Assembly (NCBI GenBank): GCA_945881915.1
Contig: CAMCVW010000002.1
Span: 1-64,000 of the forward strand
DNA length: 64,000 nt
Direction of reading: 5' to 3'
From: Thermoflexus hugenholtzii JAD2
Lineage (GTDB): Bacteria > Chloroflexota > Chloroflexia > Chloroflexales > Roseiflexaceae
Shown: positions 5,776 through 14,571 of the stretch, one piece after another
How the letters are laid out: the number at the start of each line of letters is the position of its first letter
Numbering within the stretch: position 1 is the first letter of the stretch
Notes under the pieces: generated by a model
Database searches by the model: none
What the model was told of the DNA's origin: nothing
What the model saw: the letters and a program-made list of their open reading frames with translations, nothing else
Made by a program: the position numbers and the translations under genes

Positions 5776-8526
5776 ATGACACGCTACACCACTCCTTCAA
5801 ATACCATAATCACAACCACCAAAAAACTCGGTGAGGGCGGGGAGGGTGCGGTATTTGATGTGGCTGGGCAGAGTGCTCTCGTCGCAAAAATCTACCACCC
5901 GGCGCGATTAAACGCTTCTCTTGCGGCAAAAGTCATTGCGATGACGCGCAACCCTCCCGAAGACGCCACCCGGGCGTCACTCAATCATGTATCCATCGCA
6001 TGGCCAACAGACGTCCTGTACTCCGGCAAAAAGTTTGTGGGCTATACCATGCCCAAAATCAAGAAGTCTGACGACCTGTATGATCTGCTTCAGCCGCAAC
6101 AACGTGCCAAAGAGCATAGCGGATTGAATCACCGGCATCTCTACCGCACTGCCCGCAATCTCGCCATTGCAATGGATGCAATTCATCGCAAAGGCTACGT
6201 CGTCGGTGATGTCAACTTCAAAAACGCACTGTTCAATGACGATGCGCTGATCACCATGGTGGACTGCGACTCTTTGCAGGTCACGGATAGCGCTGGTGTG
6301 GTGCATCATTGTCTCGTCGGTGTGCCCGAATACACGCCGGCTGACCTGCAAGGTAAGGATTTCGGACGGGTCACGCGCACACCGAATCACGATGCTTTTG
6401 GGCTGGCAATTTTGATTTTTCAGATGCTGATGCAGGGATTCCATCCCTTTGCAGGCAGGCCAAAACCCGGGGTACCAGATGTCGAGCAGGCGCATATTTA
6501 CTGCATCTCAAAAGGGATTTTTCCGTATCTCGTGGGGCAACCCTACGAACCGCCACCTGCCGCGCCATCGATGCTTTGCTTGCCTGTATTGCTACAACAG
6601 CAATTCGAACGCGCATTCACCCAACCAAACGCACGACCCACGCCCAAAGACTGGGCCAATCTTCTTGCGATGGTCGAAACGCGCCTCGTACCATGTCCAA
6701 ATGACCAGTCACATTGGTACCCGAGCGACGGCCATTGCGTAATCTGCGAGATTGACTACAACGTCGGTCGGCGCATACGAACGAGTCCGAAACCGAGTAC
6801 CACCGTACAGATGCAGGTGCCGCTGCCACCACAACCCAGCATTACAACGGGTCCGTTGCGTCCTTCTGCAATATCCAAACCTCACGTCGCTCCACCCACG
6901 CCCCAAACTCCAGCGCTGAACAAACCTACTGTCCCGCGCACTGCACCGGCAACCCCCGTTGCACCGGCAAATCCAGCACCATCACGCCCTACACAAACAA
7001 CTCCAACAGTACAGTCGCCGTCAATACCTACGCAGACGCTTCCTCCGCTTGTGTCACCGAATCCTGTACGACCGACACCTCGTACTACCCCCTCAGTTCC
7101 TGCACCACAAACGGGTAGATCAGTACCGTTCGACATCATTGCAACAATCAGCACGTACGTCCAACAGCATCGCATGATGGTGATCCCTATTGCAGTGATT
7201 TTCATGGCGTTGGTCATTGTCGTGGTGTCGAATTTCAATTCTGCAGGTGACTCTTCTACTGCCGCTGTCTCCGTTCCAAGCAATGCAGAACCTACAATAG
7301 GCATCATTGCTGCTACGAGGACACGCGTTGCACGCGCTACAACGGTGCCTGCAGCGCCGATAGAAGGTGCAAATGCAATAATCCCGACAGACGGTATAGG
7401 AGCTTGCACACCTGTCAACATAGTGGCCGCACACTGGAAGATGCTGTCTCCCGCGAAGCAGTCTCAAATGCTGAAAAATCTCGAACAATTGCGTACAAAA
7501 CCGTATAAAGCAGACGTATTACAACTCTCCGGAGCAGATCTCATCGGCGGGGGAAGTGGAACACAATTTCCAGATTTACAAGCGTTATGCACCGATGTGC
7601 GCTTGCTCCAAAGCAATCCTCTGCGTTATGACGCGTCGAGCCCGCTCCAAGGGAGCCAACTCTGCACGAAACCTACGTGCACCTTGGTAGCACCAGAGTA
7701 CCGTCTCGTATTTGTAAAAAACGATGTCGCGAGCAAATCGAATTTCTATAGCTCAGATAGTCTTTTGGAACATTTTTTTGACCAAAACAACCCACCTGCT
7801 ATCGCATCAGTAGGACTCCAATTACAGGACGCAAGAGTCCCAGGGACATTTGAATCACTGCTCACCCCATTTGTGCAGATTCCACTACTCGAGATGAAGG
7901 TTAACAATCCTATTTGGACAACCAAAATTGGCGACAGCGAACAGAGAATGGTAGATGTCAATGTAGGTGATTTATTCTACACGGGCGAAGAGGGGCTTTC
8001 ACCTGCACGTGAGCCATCCCGACAGAATCAATACTATCGCATCGTCAAGGTACCACTACAGCGTTGGACAGACGGTGTAACAGTCAAGCCGAGTGACTAC
8101 ATCAACGGATTCGAGAAAAACATCAACATGACCAGAGGTCTCATTGAATCGGTCATCATGGCTGATTCCACCTCTATAGAAATTCGCTATGCTCCAGGGT
8201 TACCAAAAGAGCTTGCCGATGCAATTGCACCAGTTGCACTGCACAGAAACGAGCTTCTCACCAATAGCATGGGTGAATGGCTGTTCAGTGGTGCGGGGAA
8301 TTCATTTCGTCTCGAGCACATCACTGACTCGAGAAAATCATTCTCAATCGATATGCCAGCCAACGTGCAACAATTAGCCCGTCAAATACGTATGGGTACG
8401 TATGATGTTGCAATCATTGATCCTGAATATGCCCCCGAGGTATTGGACATACTTTTGGGAGTAGATTTGACAGCGTACACAATGATGCTCATTCCAAGCG
8501 GGACTACATGGGTCATTCAGAATTAA
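5776..8526 (+). CDS. Transmembrane Ser/Thr kinase with solute-binding-like ectodomain
   Basis: A 916-residue protein in three parts. Residues 10-270 are a protein kinase of the YegI-like branch: glycine loop GEGGEGAVF (19-27), Lys38 in VAKIY, catalytic Asp145 and Asn150 in GDVNFKN, and DCD (163-165) in place of DFG. Residues about 340-460 are a Pro/Thr-rich linker. One membrane helix lies at about 467-487. The outer 430 residues look like a family 5 (oligopeptide-type) solute-binding protein: WTDGVTVKPSDYINGFE is close to that family's W-(S/T)-D-G-x-x-x-x-x-x-D motif, followed by residues typical of its middle domain. It probably senses an extracellular ligand and signals through phosphorylation, opposed by the PP2C at 3477. 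The next gene, 10 bases on, is a separate binding lipoprotein. The kinase call is sure; the ectodomain call is a pattern match. Confidence 0.85.
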   Translation: MTRYTTPSNTIITTTKKLGEGGEGAVFDVAGQSALVAKIYHPARLNASLAAKVIAMTRNPPEDATRASLNHVSIAWPTDVLYSGKKFVGYTMPKIKKSDDLYDLLQPQQRAKEHSGLNHRHLYRTARNLAIAMDAIHRKGYVVGDVNFKNALFNDDALITMVDCDSLQVTDSAGVVHHCLVGVPEYTPADLQGKDFGRVTRTPNHDAFGLAILIFQMLMQGFHPFAGRPKPGVPDVEQAHIYCISKGIFPYLVGQPYEPPPAAPSMLCLPVLLQQQFERAFTQPNARPTPKDWANLLAMVETRLVPCPNDQSHWYPSDGHCVICEIDYNVGRRIRTSPKPSTTVQMQVPLPPQPSITTGPLRPSAISKPHVAPPTPQTPALNKPTVPRTAPATPVAPANPAPSRPTQTTPTVQSPSIPTQTLPPLVSPNPVRPTPRTTPSVPAPQTGRSVPFDIIATISTYVQQHRMMVIPIAVIFMALVIVVVSNFNSAGDSSTAAVSVPSNAEPTIGIIAATRTRVARATTVPAAPIEGANAIIPTDGIGACTPVNIVAAHWKMLSPAKQSQMLKNLEQLRTKPYKADVLQLSGADLIGGGSGTQFPDLQALCTDVRLLQSNPLRYDASSPLQGSQLCTKPTCTLVAPEYRLVFVKNDVASKSNFYSSDSLLEHFFDQNNPPAIASVGLQLQDARVPGTFESLLTPFVQIPLLEMKVNNPIWTTKIGDSEQRMVDVNVGDLFYTGEEGLSPAREPSRQNQYYRIVKVPLQRWTDGVTVKPSDYINGFEKNINMTRGLIESVIMADSTSIEIRYAPGLPKELADAIAPVALHRNELLTNSMGEWLFSGAGNSFRLEHITDSRKSFSIDMPANVQQLARQIRMGTYDVAIIDPEYAPEVLDILLGVDLTAYTMMLIPSGTTWVIQN

Positions 8527-8536
8527 AGAGGTATCA

Positions 8537-9703
8537 ATGCGACGTACATATGTGGGAATGGCAGTGTTGTTTAGTATATTCATTATGTCTTGTGGAACTA
8601 TTTCACAGCTGACCGATACTGCCTTACCAACGGCGCAGGTTATCGTCATTACTGCCACCCCTGAGGCGAATCCGATCGCAGCACCCACAGATACTACCGT
8701 GATTGAAGAGCCCACTCCTGCAGCAGATCTCGGCGAATCGACTTTGGTTGCGGTGCAGTCGCGCGGCATGTTGCGCTGTGGCGTCAATGCAGACCTGCCA
8801 GGATTTGGGCTGTACGATGCAGTACGTAAGCGCTGGAGCGGATTTGACGTTGATTTTTGTAAGGTTATTGCCGCTGCAGTACTTGGTGACCCGAGCAAAG
8901 TTGAATACATACCCGTAACCACAGCAGACGGTCCCAACGAACGTATGAACGCGGTCCGCACCAAAATGATTGATGTCCTCATCCGAAATACGACCTGGAC
9001 CGCTTCACGAGATGGATCGCAGTTGATGTTTGCGCCGACGACGTTCCATGATGGACAGACATTCATGGTGCGTGTCGACAGCGGAATCAAAACGCTCGAA
9101 GATTTGCAGAACAAACGGATCTGCGCTGCCAGTGGCACCACCACGGTGCTGAACCTTCGTGATGATTTTGCAGCCCGTGATATTCCTATCGATTTATTAG
9201 AAATTGATGGCGAAAAACTCTATCCAATGTATGGTGCCGGCGAGTGCGACGCGGTCACCAGCGATAGCAGTCAATTATCAGTCCAACGCATCAACCTCAA
9301 AAATCCAGACGCACACATCGTTCTGGGCGATCGCATCTCACGCGAGCCGCTCGGTCCGGTCGTTGCCGAAGGAGACGACCAGTGGTTCGACATCGTCAGT
9401 TGGAGTGTGTACGCCACAATGTATGCCGAAGAACTGCGTGTCGACCGGTCGAATGTCGACGAAGCGATTGCTTCGAGCACCGATCCGCGCGTGTTGCGCT
9501 TGTTGGGAGTCGACGGCAAAATCGGCAGCCAGTTCGGGCTATCACCGGACTTTGCCTATCAAATCATCTCGAAGGTGGGGAACTACGGAGATATCTACAA
9601 CGATAATCTCGGCCCCGATACGACATTCAATATCGATCGTGGTCCGAACAAAGCATGGAATCTGGGGGGTGGGGGCGTGCTCGCTTCGCCTCCGTTCCGT
9701 TAA
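8537..9703 (+). CDS. Family 3 solute-binding lipoprotein (amino-acid type)
   Basis: A 388-residue exported lipoprotein: basic start, hydrophobic core, lipobox ending IMSC at about residue 19, then a Thr/Pro-rich tether. The mature part reads as a polar amino acid binding protein of the AapJ/BztA kind, with GMLRCGVNADLPGFGLYD, WSGFDVDFCKVIAAAVLGD and the later YGAGECDAVTSD. No ABC permease or ATPase lies nearby. It is 10 bases behind the sensor kinase, so it may supply ligand to the kinase ectodomain instead of to a transporter; that is inference. AGAGG precedes the start, and a strong terminator follows the stop. Confidence 0.9.
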   Translation: MRRTYVGMAVLFSIFIMSCGTISQLTDTALPTAQVIVITATPEANPIAAPTDTTVIEEPTPAADLGESTLVAVQSRGMLRCGVNADLPGFGLYDAVRKRWSGFDVDFCKVIAAAVLGDPSKVEYIPVTTADGPNERMNAVRTKMIDVLIRNTTWTASRDGSQLMFAPTTFHDGQTFMVRVDSGIKTLEDLQNKRICAASGTTTVLNLRDDFAARDIPIDLLEIDGEKLYPMYGAGECDAVTSDSSQLSVQRINLKNPDAHIVLGDRISREPLGPVVAEGDDQWFDIVSWSVYATMYAEELRVDRSNVDEAIASSTDPRVLRLLGVDGKIGSQFGLSPDFAYQIISKVGNYGDIYNDNLGPDTTFNIDRGPNKAWNLGGGGVLASPPFR

Positions 9704-9713
9704 ACGTTGAATC

Positions 9714-9746
9714 AAAACGCACCTCGCAGCGAGCGAGGTGCGTTTT
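9714..9746 (+). terminator. Rho-independent terminator after the signalling operon
   Basis: A perfect 14-bp stem (9714-9727 with 9733-9746), loop AGCGA, ending in TTTTT. It closes the run of genes that starts at 2770. Confidence 0.9.
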
Positions 9747-9856
9747 TCATTCCCCAGTTGTACGGTGCGAATGCTGACGGAATCTCACCTGTAGTCACAG
9801 AGACTCATGCTAGGTCGACACACTGCATGCACTCTTCGGACGAACCCCCTATGGGC

Positions 9857-10804
9857 TCATCTCTCAAACATCGGGTTTTGATCTGCAAAGTTGTCTACCA
9901 GTGCACGGATATGCTCAGGGGTAGTTCGGCAGCAGCCTCCTATGATGCGTGCCCCCGCTGCGACCCATGTTTGCGCTGCCGCAACATAATCCGCGCAGCG
10001 AACGGTGCCAGACCAGGTTTTGGTCGTGGCATCGTAAGACTCCCCAGAGTTTGGGTACACCACTATTGGCTTGGTGGTGTGTGCTGCAATCTGAGCGACG
10101 AGCGAAGCAACATACTGTGGTGGAGTACAGTTCACCCCGATGGCAACCACAGATTCGTACACGTGCAACTCTTGCGCAACGCGTGTAATCGACTGGCCCG
10201 CATTCGTCGTGGTGCCATCACGACAACTCATAGCAATCCAACAACCTATATCAGGGAACTGTGCCACACAGGCTGCCAGTGCGTGTGCTTCTATGAGGTC
10301 GGGAATGGTCTCGCATGCGATGAAGTCGACACCAGCAGCGACGAGCGTAGCAATCCGAGGCATATGAAAAGCCAAAAGCTGGGAGTGGCTGAGGCCATAG
10401 TTGCCACGGTATTCCCCACCATCAGCCGTGTATGCACCGTACGGGCCAACTGATCCGGCGATGAGTGGGAGCGTTTTGGATGCTGGATTATCAAGCGCCC
10501 AGCGTGCCCGAGCGGACTGTGCCACACGCACAGAAGCGGTAATTGCTTGGTGTGCTTGCGCTTCGGTAAAGCCAGCCGCGATGTAACCCGGCACCGTCGC
10601 TTGATAACTTGCGGTGATGAGAATTTGTGCCCCTGCCCGTACATAATCGACGTGTACCGCTTCGATACGTTCTGGTTCACTCAGCAAGTATTTTGCGGAC
10701 CAGAGGTTATGCTGCAGGTCGGCGCCGTGACGTTCGAGTTCAGTGGCGAGGGCTCCATCGATGACGATGATAGATTGTGAATCGAGTAACTGCTGTAACG
10801 TCAT
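9857..10804 (-). CDS. mmuM: Homocysteine S-methyltransferase
   Basis: A 315-residue enzyme that methylates homocysteine to methionine, using S-methylmethionine or AdoMet in the MmuM branch; E. coli MmuM has about the same length. Visible features are DGALATELERHG at the start, the zinc-binding cysteine in GVNCTPP and the paired cysteines in GGCCRTTPEH. ATG 10804 starts just before the conserved first strand; the frame runs further upstream, but those residues are unrelated to the family and overlap the cysD control region. It diverges from the sulfate activation operon, so both sides of this gap concern sulfur metabolism. Confidence 0.92.
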   Translation of the reverse strand: MTLQQLLDSQSIIVIDGALATELERHGADLQHNLWSAKYLLSEPERIEAVHVDYVRAGAQILITASYQATVPGYIAAGFTEAQAHQAITASVRVAQSARARWALDNPASKTLPLIAGSVGPYGAYTADGGEYRGNYGLSHSQLLAFHMPRIATLVAAGVDFIACETIPDLIEAHALAACVAQFPDIGCWIAMSCRDGTTTNAGQSITRVAQELHVYESVVAIGVNCTPPQYVASLVAQIAAHTTKPIVVYPNSGESYDATTKTWSGTVRCADYVAAAQTWVAAGARIIGGCCRTTPEHIRALVDNFADQNPMFER

Positions 10805-10874
10805 GCAAGTGCTCTTTTTGTTGTTGGGGTGATATGCATCTGATAATCTCCTACGCAGTACCAAATGTGATACT

Positions 10875-10903
10875 ACTGAAGTAAAGTCTATGTATGATAT
10901 ACT
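10875..10903 (+). promoter_or_regulatory. Probable cysD promoter
   Basis: A TATACT -10 box at 10898-10903 lies 26 bases before the cysD start, with a weak -35 (ACTGAA, 10875-10880) 17 bases upstream. The 124-base gap to mmuM should also hold that gene's promoter. I see no recognisable riboswitch in it. Confidence 0.45.
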
Positions 10904-10928
10904 ACACACATGTTTTTGGAGGAGCTTT

Positions 10929-11822
10929 ATGGACCATTTGTCGAACCTCGAGGCAGAAAGCATCCATATTTTCCGTGAAGTTGCTGCGACGTTTGAACGT
11001 CCGGTGATGATGTATTCGGTTGGCAAGGATTCTTCGGTATTACTTCACCTCGCACTCAAAGCATTCTACCCATCGTTACCACCGTTCCCGATATTGCATG
11101 TCGATACATCCTGGAAGTTCCGCGAGATGATTGCATTCCGTAATCAACGCATGGCAGAGGTTGGTGTCAAACACCTCGTACATCGGAACGAAGAAGCTAT
11201 CGCAAATGGCATCAGCGTCTTCACTCACGGTTCTGGCGTGCACACAGATGAACTCAAAACGGTTGCTCTACGGCAGGCTCTCGACAAACATAAGTTTGAT
11301 TGTGCAATCGGCGGTGCTCGACGTGATGAAGAGCGGTCCCGCGCCAAAGAACGCATTATGTCGTTCCGTAATCAACATCATCGCTGGGATCCCAAACGAC
11401 AACGCCCCGAACTCTGGCACTTGTACAATACCCGCATCGCCCCTGGCGAGAGCGTCCGTGCATTCCCGATTAGCAATTGGACTGAACTCGATATTTGGCA
11501 GTACATCAAGCGCGAAAACATTCCGGTTGTGCCACTCTATTTTGCAAAAGAGCGCCCAACAGTGATTCGCGAAGGTCAAATTTTCATGTTGGACGACGAT
11601 CGTATGCCGTTGTTGCCGGGTGAAAAGCCCGAAATGCGGATGATTCGATTCCGCACACTTGGCTGTTACCCACTGACTGCTGCAGTAGAATCAACTGCGG
11701 CAACTATTGAAGAAGTTGTCCAAGAGACCCTGAGCGCCCGTACGTCTGAGCGTGCAGGCAGAATGATTGATCACGACAAGCCTGGCTCGATGGAGCAGAA
11801 GAAAATCGAAGGCTACTTCTAA
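10929..11822 (+). CDS. cysD: Sulfate adenylyltransferase subunit 2
   Basis: A 297-residue ATP sulfurylase catalytic subunit of the PAPS reductase/N-type ATPase fold, making adenosine 5'-phosphosulfate from ATP and sulfate together with CysN. The PP-loop appears as [14 protein letters not shown] (about residues 31-44), followed by the conserved [26 protein letters not shown] and [10 protein letters not shown] segments. ATG 10929 follows a GGAGGAG ribosome site. Its TAA overlaps the ATG of the next gene by one base (TAATG), so the two subunits are translationally coupled. E. coli CysD is 302 residues. Confidence 0.97.
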   Translation: MDHLSNLEAESIHIFREVAATFERPVMMYSVGKDSSVLLHLALKAFYPSLPPFPILHVDTSWKFREMIAFRNQRMAEVGVKHLVHRNEEAIANGISVFTHGSGVHTDELKTVALRQALDKHKFDCAIGGARRDEERSRAKERIMSFRNQHHRWDPKRQRPELWHLYNTRIAPGESVRAFPISNWTELDIWQYIKRENIPVVPLYFAKERPTVIREGQIFMLDDDRMPLLPGEKPEMRMIRFRTLGCYPLTAAVESTAATIEEVVQETLSARTSERAGRMIDHDKPGSMEQKKIEGYF

Positions 11823-13690
11823 TGCAACAGATTACACTCGACAGCCAGCGAAGCTTGCTCCGATTTTTGACATGTGGCAGTGTGGATGACGGCAAATCGA
11901 CCCTGATCGGCCGCTTATTGTACGATGCACAATTGATTTTTGAAGATCAATTGCGTGGCATTCACATCGAAAGTCAACGTAAGCTCGGCGATGTCGATGC
12001 GCTTGACTTATCATTGCTCGTTGATGGACTCCAAGCAGAACGAGAACAAGGGATTACCATCGACGTCGCGTACCGATTTTTCTCTACTGCAAAACGACGC
12101 TTTATCGTTGCTGACACCCCAGGACACGAGCAATATACGCGGAACATGGCCACAGGCGCGTCGTCAGCTGATGTAGCAGTGTTACTCGTCGATGCACGAA
12201 AAGGCCTGTTGGTTCAGACCCATCGTCATAGCTGCATCGCGTCACTCCTCGGAATTCGGCATGTCGTCCTCGCCATCAATAAGATGGACCTGATGGAATA
12301 CAACGAAGACGTGTTCCGTAGTATCGAAAAGCAATATCGCGAGTTTGCAAAACAACTGAACTTTACCAGTATCACCGCAATCCCCATGTCAGCACTGCTG
12401 GGCGACAACGTATTTAAGCACAGCACCAATATGCCATGGTACCAAGGCTCGACGTTTATGGCCTTTCTCGAAGAAGTGGATGCTGATGCAATCCACGAGA
12501 ATGAGCCATTTCGTATGCCCGTGCAATGGGTCAATCGACCACACCAGGATTTTCGTGGATTCAGCGGGACGATTGCGAGTGGCTCCGTCAAGGTCGGTGA
12601 CAATATCACTATTTTGCCGGTAGGAACTCCAGCTGTGGTTCAACGCATTGTGCAATATCAAACCGAACGCGAAATTGCGGAGCGGGGAGAAGCCATAACT
12701 ATTGTGCTCGACCGCGAAGTGGACGTGAGCCGCGGCAATGTATTGAGCAGTGTTCAGAATCCTGCGTCGACGAGTGAACGCGTGGAAGCACACGTGATGT
12801 GGATGCACGAGACTCCGGTTCAGGCCGGGAAACAAATGCTCTGTAAGTTGGGAACGGCGCTCGTCCCAGCCGTCATCACGAAGATCTCAGGAAAAATCGA
12901 TGTCAACTCGATGGAAAAATTGCCCGCAGACATACTTACAATGAACGAAATCGGGATCTGCGTCGTCCAATTTGAATCAAAAATTGGTCATGATACATAC
13001 CTCGAAAATCGAGATATGGGCGGCTTCATCTTCATCGATAGGCTCAGCAACGAAACGATTGCTGCGGGAATGATTATCCGTGATGCTTCTACGACGCAGA
13101 ATATTACCTGGCACAAAATGGACGTCGACACCAACGCACGTGCCACAACAAAGGGACAAAAACCATGTGTCCTGTGGCTGACAGGCTTGTCCGGTTCCGG
13201 CAAATCTACCATTGCCAACCTAGTGGAACGCGCACTCTGGGCGGAAGGGAAGCATACATACATCTTGGATGGCGATAATGTCCGTCACGGATTGAGTAGC
13301 GACCTTGGATTTAAGGCTGAAGACAGGATCGAGAACATACGCCGGGTCGCGGAAGTATCACGCTTGATGACCGATGCCGGATTAATCATCATTGTGTCGT
13401 TGATATCACCATTCCAAAGCGAGCGCGATCGTGCACGGCGCACGATTAAGCAAGGTGAATTCATTGAAGTATTCATTGATACCCCGCTCGAAGAATGCGA
13501 ACGTCGTGATCCCAAGGGGCTATACAAACGAGCCCGCGCTGGCGAAATCAAGGGAATGACAGGCCTAGATGCTCCATACGAAGCACCAGAAAACCCTGAA
13601 CTGCATGTCTCGACGATGGCTCAATCCCCCGAAGATTCAGCACTTCACATTGTGTCATGGCTCCGTACAAAAGGCTTCTTGCATGCATAA
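11822..13690 (+). CDS. cysNC: Fused sulfate adenylyltransferase GTPase and APS kinase
   Basis: A 622-residue bifunctional protein of the NodQ/CysNC type. Residues 1-430 are the EF-Tu-like GTPase CysN: SVDDGKSTLIGRL, DTPGHEQYTRNMATG and INKMD nucleotide motifs, then two beta-barrel domains. Residues about 450-622 are the APS kinase CysC: P-loop GLSGSGKSTIAN, DGDNVRHGL and the lid region with YKRARAGEIKGMTG. Together with CysD it converts sulfate to APS and then PAPS, for sulfate assimilation or sulfation. No APS/PAPS reductase or sulfotransferase is in the window, so the fate of PAPS is not visible here. A strong terminator follows. Confidence 0.97.
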   Translation: MQQITLDSQRSLLRFLTCGSVDDGKSTLIGRLLYDAQLIFEDQLRGIHIESQRKLGDVDALDLSLLVDGLQAEREQGITIDVAYRFFSTAKRRFIVADTPGHEQYTRNMATGASSADVAVLLVDARKGLLVQTHRHSCIASLLGIRHVVLAINKMDLMEYNEDVFRSIEKQYREFAKQLNFTSITAIPMSALLGDNVFKHSTNMPWYQGSTFMAFLEEVDADAIHENEPFRMPVQWVNRPHQDFRGFSGTIASGSVKVGDNITILPVGTPAVVQRIVQYQTEREIAERGEAITIVLDREVDVSRGNVLSSVQNPASTSERVEAHVMWMHETPVQAGKQMLCKLGTALVPAVITKISGKIDVNSMEKLPADILTMNEIGICVVQFESKIGHDTYLENRDMGGFIFIDRLSNETIAAGMIIRDASTTQNITWHKMDVDTNARATTKGQKPCVLWLTGLSGSGKSTIANLVERALWAEGKHTYILDGDNVRHGLSSDLGFKAEDRIENIRRVAEVSRLMTDAGLIIIVSLISPFQSERDRARRTIKQGEFIEVFIDTPLEECERRDPKGLYKRARAGEIKGMTGLDAPYEAPENPELHVSTMAQSPEDSALHIVSWLRTKGFLHA

Positions 13691-13771
13691 CGTCTGCGGT
13701 GTCTGTAGGAATCTCGATGCAACACGCGCAGATATTTGTATATAGTATAAGATTCACCTTCCCAATACACC

Positions 13772-13806
13772 AAAAAGACCTCAGAGCTTCGCTCTGAGGT
13801 CTTTTT
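13772..13806. terminator. Bidirectional terminator between cysNC and the MerR gene
   Basis: A 16-bp stem (13772-13787 with 13791-13806), loop TTC, flanked by A-rich and T-rich runs, so it can work for both convergent genes. Confidence 0.92.
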
Positions 13807-13824
13807 TGGATGACCATTGGCCGT

Positions 13825-14460
13825 CTAGGATTTGCTGCGTCGTAATGCCGCCAATATGCGACGTATCTCACCTAATTCCGTCATGCCATCATCACGGACA
13901 TGGAGTTCCAACGAAGGAGATATGGTTATGCGGTTCCATGTCTCGCCCAGATTCGTTGGAATAGGCTTTCGCAAGACGACATCAGATTGATCGTTGTCGT
14001 ATGCCCCAGGGGCTGAGGCAAATGAGGGGTCTAGCAAATTTGCTGATTCAGATGCCAAATATGGTAATTTTCTGCGCATTTCGGGCATTATTCTGGACAC
14101 ACCAGAGTGTGTCACCGCACGCAACTCATTCGCGGCATACAGATGACCACTCACTTCCTGCTCTACCGACATGTCAGCGAAGCGTTGCTCTATGGCAGCT
14201 GGCACAGGGCCAGCCAAACGTTCGAGATCATCCGCGTCCATCGAAGCCATTTGGTCCCGAATTACTCGAAGTGGCAAAAATCGTTCCTTGAGATGCTTCG
14301 CGGCGCATAGTTGCAGATAGTGACGACGCGTGTAGCGTGCGTACCGATCGCGACCGGCAGGCTCATCAAGAACGCCTTCATCGGTATAGAACCGAATAGT
14401 CCTGACAGTGACATTTGCCATTTTTGAGAGTTCATTTATCGTCACGCCGTCTTTAGACAT
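13825..14460 (-). CDS. MerR-type transcriptional regulator
   Basis: A 211-residue regulator with an N-terminal MerR winged helix: TINELSKMANVTVRTIRFYTDEGVL includes the MerR turn and R-x-Y-x-x-x-G-L/V core, followed by DRYARYTRRHYLQL. The C-terminal 120 residues match no metal- or drug-binding domain I recognise and contain no cysteine pair, so metal sensing is unlikely. ATG 14460 has AGGATT upstream; a start nine codons earlier lacks that support. A near-consensus promoter lies upstream. It is transcribed behind, and in the same direction as, the GntR gene. Confidence 0.85.
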   Translation of the reverse strand: MSKDGVTINELSKMANVTVRTIRFYTDEGVLDEPAGRDRYARYTRRHYLQLCAAKHLKERFLPLRVIRDQMASMDADDLERLAGPVPAAIEQRFADMSVEQEVSGHLYAANELRAVTHSGVSRIMPEMRRKLPYLASESANLLDPSFASAPGAYDNDQSDVVLRKPIPTNLGETWNRITISPSLELHVRDDGMTELGEIRRILAALRRSKS

Positions 14461-14494
14461 TTTGAATCCTAACAGTAATACTGACAACTATCGA

Positions 14495-14523
14495 ATAGTA
14501 TATTCATCTGGTTTTTTTGTCAA
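14495..14523 (-). promoter_or_regulatory. Sigma-70-type promoter for the MerR gene
   Basis: On the minus strand TTGACA (14523-14518), a 17-base spacer and TACTAT (14500-14495) lie 35 bases before the start codon. The spacer length and -35 match the consensus. The -10 overlaps CTATCGAATAG, a short inverted repeat suitable for autoregulation. Confidence 0.75.
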
Positions 14524-14571
14524 TACAGAGCTTGTTTTCCTGATGAATCTGCGATGTACGCACAATCAAAC

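Noticed and set aside
9707-10453. A 248-codon plus-strand frame opposite mmuM
   Set aside because: It runs through a strong terminator at its start and is antisense to a clear homocysteine methyltransferase.
10805-10928. A SAM or other sulfur-related riboswitch between mmuM and cysD
   Set aside because: The gap is only 124 bases and I could not find the conserved helices of known SAM riboswitches on either strand.
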